DNA from: Flaccisagitta enflata
Lineage: Eukaryota; Chaetognatha; Sagittoidea; Aphragmophora
Assembly: GCA_965153355.1 (NCBI GenBank)
Contig: OZ231126.1
Coordinates: forward strand, 68,882,001 to 68,946,000
Direction of reading: 5' to 3'
Length of the DNA: 64,000 bases
In this document: positions 57,247 to 64,000 of the stretch, in pieces
Layout of the letters: every line of letters starts with the position of its first letter
How positions within the stretch are numbered: position 1 is the first letter of the stretch
Translations under genes and position numbers: made by a program
The notes under the pieces: model-generated
Databases searched by the model: none
Told to the model about the DNA's origin: nothing
The model's input: the letters and a program-made list of their open reading frames with translations, nothing else

Positions 57247-57318
57247 GAGAAGAAGAAGAAGAAGAAGAAGAAGAAGAAGAAGAAGAAGAAGAAGAAGAAG
57301 AAGACGAAGAAGAAGAGA
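57247..57318. repeat. (GAA)n microsatellite
   Basis: Abuts the left end of the inverted-ended element at 57325; a much longer GAA run abuts its right end. Confidence 0.95.
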
Positions 57319-57324
57319 GTGAGG

Positions 57325-57566
57325 GCCGTAGGCCTTAGGAGACCCCGGAGAGCTCTCCAAGTCTCTGAGAGTCTCAGAGAGTCTTTGGAGAGCTCTCAAA
57401 GTCTCTGAGACTCTCCTAGACTCTAGGAGACTCTCCAAGGAGTAAACTCTAACAAGCCCTATCAAATCATGTTTTCACAGTATATTGGTTTCTCTTCTTC
57501 TAGTTATAAAAAGAGTTTCATAAAAGTTTTCATTGATCATCACATTAAGTATGTTGTTGTATTTTT

Positions 57567-57616
<50 letters not shown>

Positions 57617-58709
57617 ATAAGTGATCAAGTAGCTGATAATGTTATGCATTAGTGAACAAACACAAAAATTAACAAAAAAAAACCAGAGAAGCATAAAGAA
57701 ACAATAAAACATTTAGATAGTAGGAATGAGATAAAACAGGAGATAACAAAACTAATACTTCAGATTTGATCCCTCCAAGATGGGATGCCCAAGATGGCTG
57801 TTTTGTTTTTAAGATATTAAAATCATGCTAAGGGGTTGTCTTTGACAACATTAATCACATTTGGCAATCACTCAACTCTACTTTTCTTTTAGATTCAGAT
57901 TTATTAGGAATTTAGAATACTGTTTTGTTCTGTTCCAAGATCTCAAAATATTAAAATCATGTTTAAGGATCTATGAAACTTTAAATAGCAACAGATAGAA
58001 ACAAATGACATTTATGCCATTATTTTGATTCTTACTTCTTATCACAACAGAAAGAAACAAATCCTAATTTTTTTTAATTAAAGTAGCAATAGTAGATATT
58101 ATATATCTTAAGTTTTTTTGCTAAAACATACTATCTTATAATATTTATTTCTTTCTTCAAAATACTGATCATTTTCATCAATAGGATAAAATTTAAGACT
58201 CAAATTTATCTATGGAAGAAAAAATCAACATCAACAAATCTATTTTTTTATCATCTTTAACAAACATATAATGATATAACAGTACCAAAGTCCAACAATA
58301 TCAAGTTCTTGATCTGACAATCTAAATTCTTTATTGAATCATCTCAACAAAATCATGATTTGGCACTTAAGAATCATGCAATAAAACATGATTTGAAAGT
58401 TGTGGCAGATACAGAAAATCATATTTCCACTGCCTAAAAGCTTACTCCAAACACCTCCTAAAATTATTCTACAAAGATTTCATGGCCAATATCAGGGATG
58501 CTATCATATATGCCTTGAGCAATGGAGGAGAAAGAGGGCCTCCAAAAGTCCTCCACAAGCCCTCCTCAAGCCCTTTGCCTCCTCCACCAATGGGAGAGGT
58601 CAAAGAAGGGAGTGTTTTCATGAGTTCTGATGACCATGGAACCCTAATTATGGTTCCATGGGTCTGGAGGAGGTCTCGATCACGGTCTCCTAAGGCCTAC
58701 GGCCCTAAC
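57325..58709. mobile_element. Inverted-ended element between GAA tracts
   Basis: Ends AGGGCCGTAGGCCTTAGGAG (57325) and CTCCTAAGGCCTACGGCCCT (58690) form a 23-bp inverted repeat with ACC/GGT. Subterminal CTCTGAGAGTCTCAGAGAG-type palindromes lie at 57360-57430. The interior is AT-rich with (TC)n at 57572-57611; no transposase. Both ends sit exactly against (GAA)n, suggesting the element carries or targets GAA. Confidence 0.6.
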
Positions 58710-58711
58710 TG

Positions 58712-59025
58712 GAAGAAGAAGAAAAAGAAAAAGAAGAAGAAGAAGAAGAAGAAGAAGAAGAAGAAGAAGAAGACGAAGAAGAAGAAGAAGAAGAAGAAGA
58801 AGAAGAAGAAGAAGAAGAAGAAGAAGAAGAAGAAGAAGAAGAAGAAGAAGAAGAAGAAGAAGAAGAGGCAGAAAAAGAAGAAGAGAAGTAATTAGAGCAA
58901 GATGCAGGAGAGGGAGAGAAACAACAAGAAGAATGAGATGAAAAAAAGACGAAAAAGAAAAAGAAGAAGAAGAAGAAGAAGAAGAAGAAGAACAAGGAGA
59001 AGAAGAAGAACAAGTACAAGAAGAG

Positions 59026-59057
<32 letters not shown>

Positions 59058-59122
59058 AGAAGAAGAAGAAGAAGAAGAAGAAGAAGAAGAAGAAGAAGAA
59101 GAAGAAGAAGAAGAAGAAGAAA
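58712..59122. repeat. Long (GAA)n array with interruptions
   Basis: GAA runs at 58712-58866 and 58960-59122, with AGGAAG variants between. Confidence 0.95.
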
Positions 59123-59523
59123 AAAAGCTCCTACGGTGAGATAGATGAAGAAGACGAGGAGGGGAGAGGAAAGAAGAGATAAGGAGATGGGTAAAAAGTC
59201 ACTCATGTCTGATCTCGTGAAAGGATAAAATGAATGGCAAGTAGGCGGGGGAGCCTCTGGAGGGGACCATTCGTGCGAAGAGGAAAGAATGGCTACGGAA
59301 ACAGGACAAGGGGGGGGGGGAGAGGAGGAGGAGGAGGAGCTTATTCAATTCGAATACAACTTATATGATGTGAAACCAAGCGGTCCTTAAACTGACCGTC
59401 AAACAGCCTTACCTTCATAATCAATAAATATGTTTAAGTGACGCGTTTGTTTTTATTGAACGCGTTTACAGCGTGAACACAAATTCATGAGTTTCACACC
59501 AACAACAACAACAACAACAGCAA

Positions 59524-59621
<98 letters not shown>

Positions 59622-59625
59622 GATA
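59123..59625. repeat. Unassigned sequence and (CAA)n
   Basis: No gene in 59123-59494 (an ACGCGTTTACAGCGTGAACAC fragment near 59460 resembles family C surroundings, quoted in part). (CAA)n at 59499-59622. Confidence 0.7.
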
Positions 59626-59813
59626 ACAACGCAGTTGACAAAAAAAAACTGACAATTTATTGAGGAAACGGTGATGGTAAAGGCTTGAAAAAGGACACCA
59701 ATAACGCCTGACAAATAAAACTTTGTGATGGTGCATGGTGTCAAACTGGATAAGGGACAACAGCCAATTCTTTTACTCACTATCAACTAGCTCGACAAGT
59801 ATGAATTTTAATA

Positions 59814-60366
59814 CAGTATGTTTCAACTCGTTTGTAACATTATACGACGGCATAACTCTAGAAGTAATAGAGATATTTTAATTCTGAAAAAAGCCTTTTA
59901 TAGGTTACAATTTGGCATTTTATGATGATTGATCCCCATGATTTTTTTGAAAAATCTATTCCCCTTAAAATGTCATATATAAAAATAATGCTTTGCAAAG
60001 CAAGTTATAATATCATTTTGTGAAAAAAATTGTTTACTAATCTTGCTTTAATTTTGAAAGAATTTTGAGATTTTCATTCCAGATAGGTTTCAAATATAAG
60101 ATGTTTTGAAGTAGTTTGTGAAAATACAGAGAGAAAACTGTCTATCGATGTAATTCACTGGAAAAAAAGAGAGAAAAATCACCTTTTTTGCATAATTTGA
60201 CCCAAATTTCCGCAGGGTGTGACAAGTATCAAATTCTATAGAAAATCCCTGAGAATTGTTTAGTATGAAATGCCAAACAATAATCTTTCAGATACTTTTT
60301 AAGATATCTCTATTATTTCTAGAGTTATGCCGTCGTATAATCTTACAAACAAGTTGAATCATACTG
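59814..60366. mobile_element. TA-flanked MITE
   Basis: Ends CAGTATGTTTCAACTCG and GTTGAATCATACTG bordered by TA (59812-59813, 60367-60368). Inverted arms include ACGACGGCATAACTCTAGAA. 553 bp, non-coding. Confidence 0.85.
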
Positions 60367-60374
60367 TACAATTT

Positions 60375-60590
60375 TCTGGTTTGCTCCATGATAATTCAAA
60401 AACACTTATCATGTCCACTGATCCTGTAGCCCTTTTTACCTGATTCAAACAATTTAAAAGAAACTAATTCTCATTTGAGCTTTTGTTCCCTTGAAAAAAA
60501 ACAAACAAACAAATGTATTGAATGCACAATAATCATCCCTGGAATCGGGTCATTTTAATCGAAATGAGCAGCCCAGCACCCTGAAATGAA
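60375..60590 (-). mobile_element. Diverged relative of the arm MITE
   Basis: CACTTATCATGTCCACTGAT, AATAATCATCCCTGGAATC, TTAATCGAAATGAGCAG and CACCCTG match the half of the MITE at 39960-40153 in order, with many substitutions: an older copy. Confidence 0.6.
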
Positions 60591-60693
60591 CCAGATGACA
60601 TCAGCGGAAACCATTTTTAAGCCAAGACGACATCAACCAAGATAGGCCAGAATGTCAGATAACGCCAAATTTCTCAACCTAGAGTTGTAAAAT

Positions 60694-60858
<165 letters not shown>

Positions 60859-60984
60859 GAATTCATTTCAACTACACATCAGCTTTCTAACTAATGGTTG
60901 ACGTCCATTTTGCAATGTTTCTTTTGCTCCATGACGTGAATGCCGCGGTTCATCAAGATCCGAAAGGCGATTCTTCAGTTTGTC

Positions 60985-61776
60985 CTATTTCCTTGCAAAG
61001 AATGCTCTGAGGATTTTCTCACTTCCCAGTATGGCAATTTTGATGCACATCGCAGACGAGATTTGGGCCGGGAGCATATTCTTGTATTTGTCAAAATCCA
61101 TGGATACAACACCAAGACCTCCAACAACAATTGGGATAACTATACATTCACAGTCCCACATGCGGCCAAGTTCAATCCGCAATCCACTATACTTGGTTAT
61201 CTTTTCTTGTTCCTTCTGGGCAACATTTATGTCATTTGGGCATGATATGTCAATAATGTAGCATTTCTTGTTGGCTTTGTCTCTGACCACAATATCGGGG
61301 CGGTTAAATACATGGGGTCTGTCTGTTGATAGAGGCATGTCCCAGATAATTTCCACATTCTTCAATACCAACACCTCCTGCGGTTTATGGGTGTGCCACT
61401 TAGCATTTGTCTGTATTCCAAAACTGTTACATATGGCATGATGGATATACTGAGCAACCCCATTATGACGTTCCAGATACTCCTTTTTCGCGAGATTATC
61501 GCATCCTGACAAGATGTGTGACATTGTTTCTGGCTTTGTCTTGCAGATTCTACAATTGTCATCATTTATTTTCTTGAGGATATGGCGTTCATGCCATCTG
61601 GTAAACAGTGCCAGTTCTTGAGCTGCAAATATGTAGGCTTCCGATTGAGGGGACATATGAACTCTTTCCAACCATGCTAGGCTCAGTTTCTTTGAGACAA
61701 ATTTTTCCTCAAGGAGCTTATAATAGTTACCGTGCTGTGGTTTTTCAGTGCACGTTTTATGCCTTAATTTTTGCAA
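60985..61776 (-). CDS. LINE (RLE-type non-LTR retrotransposon) ORF, C-terminal fragment
   Basis: 263 aa with no reverse transcriptase domain left. Residues near 95-112 carry CRICKTKPETMSHILSGC (CCHC knuckle). Then come RPDIVVRDKANKKCYIIDIS (the PD...D core of the restriction-like endonuclease) and KYSGLRIELGRMWDCEC, IPIVVGGLGVVS, a pattern conserved at the C-terminus of R2-like LINE proteins that nick target DNA for target-primed reverse transcription. The 5' side runs straight into a (GA)n tract (61777-61875), so the copy is 5'-truncated or was broken by repeat expansion. The frame is uninterrupted, suggesting a fairly recent insertion. Confidence 0.75.
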   Translation of the reverse strand: MQKLRHKTCTEKPQHGNYYKLLEEKFVSKKLSLAWLERVHMSPQSEAYIFAAQELALFTRWHERHILKKINDDNCRICKTKPETMSHILSGCDNLAKKEYLERHNGVAQYIHHAICNSFGIQTNAKWHTHKPQEVLVLKNVEIIWDMPLSTDRPHVFNRPDIVVRDKANKKCYIIDISCPNDINVAQKEQEKITKYSGLRIELGRMWDCECIVIPIVVGGLGVVSMDFDKYKNMLPAQISSAMCIKIAILGSEKILRAFFARK

Positions 61777-61802
61777 AGAGAGAGAGAGAGAGAGAGAGCG
61801 AG

Positions 61803-61879
<77 letters not shown>

Positions 61880-62110
61880 CTGATGAAAGAAAGTCGAAGG
61901 TCAGAAGAAAAGCCAAAAATTTATTTCCTTTTCTTGTCCAGTGGCCAAAATGGTTTTTTGGTGTGTTGACTCAAATTCCGACTGTTTGTATTCAGAAGCC
62001 GGAAGACGAAAAGGAATACCCAAGACAACAAACCTTCAGTATTTACAACAATGACGACGATACCGACGACGTCGACGACGACGACAACGACGACGACGAT
62101 GATGACGTAA
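61777..62110. repeat. (GA)n, unassigned, (GAC)n
   Basis: GA run 61778-61874 and ACGACG run 62047-62107, with no gene between. Confidence 0.9.
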
Positions 62111-62235
62111 ATATAGATGGATGTTGACGACGAAAATGACGACATGAAAAACCGTAAATAATGACAAAATTGGGTGAAAAAATAACCTTAGTTAAGCCGA
62201 CTTAGGTCAGACGACTTCAGTAACAACGAAGACAA

Positions 62236-62570
<335 letters not shown>

Positions 62571-62767
62571 AACCAAGACATCCAATTTTTCCTCAGATGA
62601 ACGAACTGTTGGAGCCGTGTACACACTCGCGGGCAAAACAAACGGCGAAGGCGATTTGTCAGTTAAATATGAAAAATGTAGGTCATCGATGCCGAAGCCG
62701 ACCAACTCGGTAAACCAGGAGAGGGGGAAAATACTCATCTATGAAAAGGAGATGGATGGGACTTTCT

Positions 62768-63288
<521 letters not shown>

Positions 63289-63330
63289 TACATGAACTCT
63301 AGTCGCAAACAACTGGACAGGAGATAGAAT

Positions 63331-63640
<310 letters not shown>

Positions 63641-63779
63641 GTATAAAGATTTTATGAATAAAAAAAACTGATAATCCGGTTGACAGGGTAAAAGTAAAAC
63701 GAAAGACAATATGTATTGTGGAAAAAATAAGAAATTGTTACAAGAAAAGGAAGAACGAAAGAATGATAGAAAGAAATAT

Positions 63780-63840
63780 AGAGAGAAAAAAAGAAAGAGG
63801 AAATGATAAAAAAAAAAGAAGAAAAGTAAGAAAAGGAAAA

Positions 63841-63926
<86 letters not shown>
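63780..63926. repeat. (GAAA)n microsatellite
   Basis: Degenerate A/G-rich start, pure GAAA from about 63840. Confidence 0.95.
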
Positions 63927-63934
<8 letters not shown>

Positions 63935-64000
63935 AGAGAGAACAAAAGAAAGAATAGGAAAGGGAGGATACAGCGCAGATAAAAACAAATGGAGAGTAGA

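Overview
Animal nuclear DNA, probably from an invertebrate with a very repeat-rich genome. The signs are GT-AG introns, a restriction-like-endonuclease LINE fragment, an XK-related pseudogene, many TA-flanked Tc1/mariner-type MITEs, and a very heavy microsatellite load (hundreds of bp of AG, AC/GT, CAA, GAA, ATTC). The species cannot be named from the sequence. No rRNA, tRNA, CRISPR or bacterial operon was seen.

Layout. Positions 1-5933 and 37382-46253 are two near-identical arms of a long inverted repeat (about 5.9 kb each once a 2.9-kb TA-flanked insertion at 42758-45681, present only in the right arm, is removed). The 31.4-kb spacer holds two different things. From 10863 to 17790 (minus strand) lie four phase-consistent exons of a host-like Cys-rich zinc-binding gene; its introns are full of minisatellites and short mobile elements. 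From 24485 to about 34020 (minus strand) lies a compact, virus-like gene array. In transcription order it is: A32/FtsK-type packaging ATPase (damaged at the P-loop), a small basic protein, a two-exon protein whose stop overlaps the next start (ATGA), a retroviral-type integrase with intact D-D-E, a one-pass membrane protein, a penton-like protein, a Lys/Ser-rich protein in two frames, a protein interrupted by one TGA, a Cys-rich protein, a small acidic protein, and the N-terminal half of a double-jelly-roll-type major capsid gene split by four introns. This set fits the Maverick/Polinton-adintovirus group. No protein-primed DNA polymerase B or adenovirus-type protease was found.

Outside the arms (46254-64000) the window is mostly microsatellite and MITE, with an XKR-like pseudogene (about 47480-48150) and the 3' end of a LINE (60985-61776).

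The most unusual features are: (1) the 46-kb inverted-repeat unit enclosing the viral array; (2) the multi-intron capsid gene, with simple-sequence repeats inside its introns; (3) minisatellites whose unit is a copied exon/intron junction (about 50 copies of a 5' splice site at 15950-17472, several copies of a 3' splice site at 17791-18250 and at 7500-7930); (4) a family of hairpin-ended short elements (palindromic head GTCGCGTGCACGCGAC, at least 15 copies) whose cores carry unrelated minisatellites.
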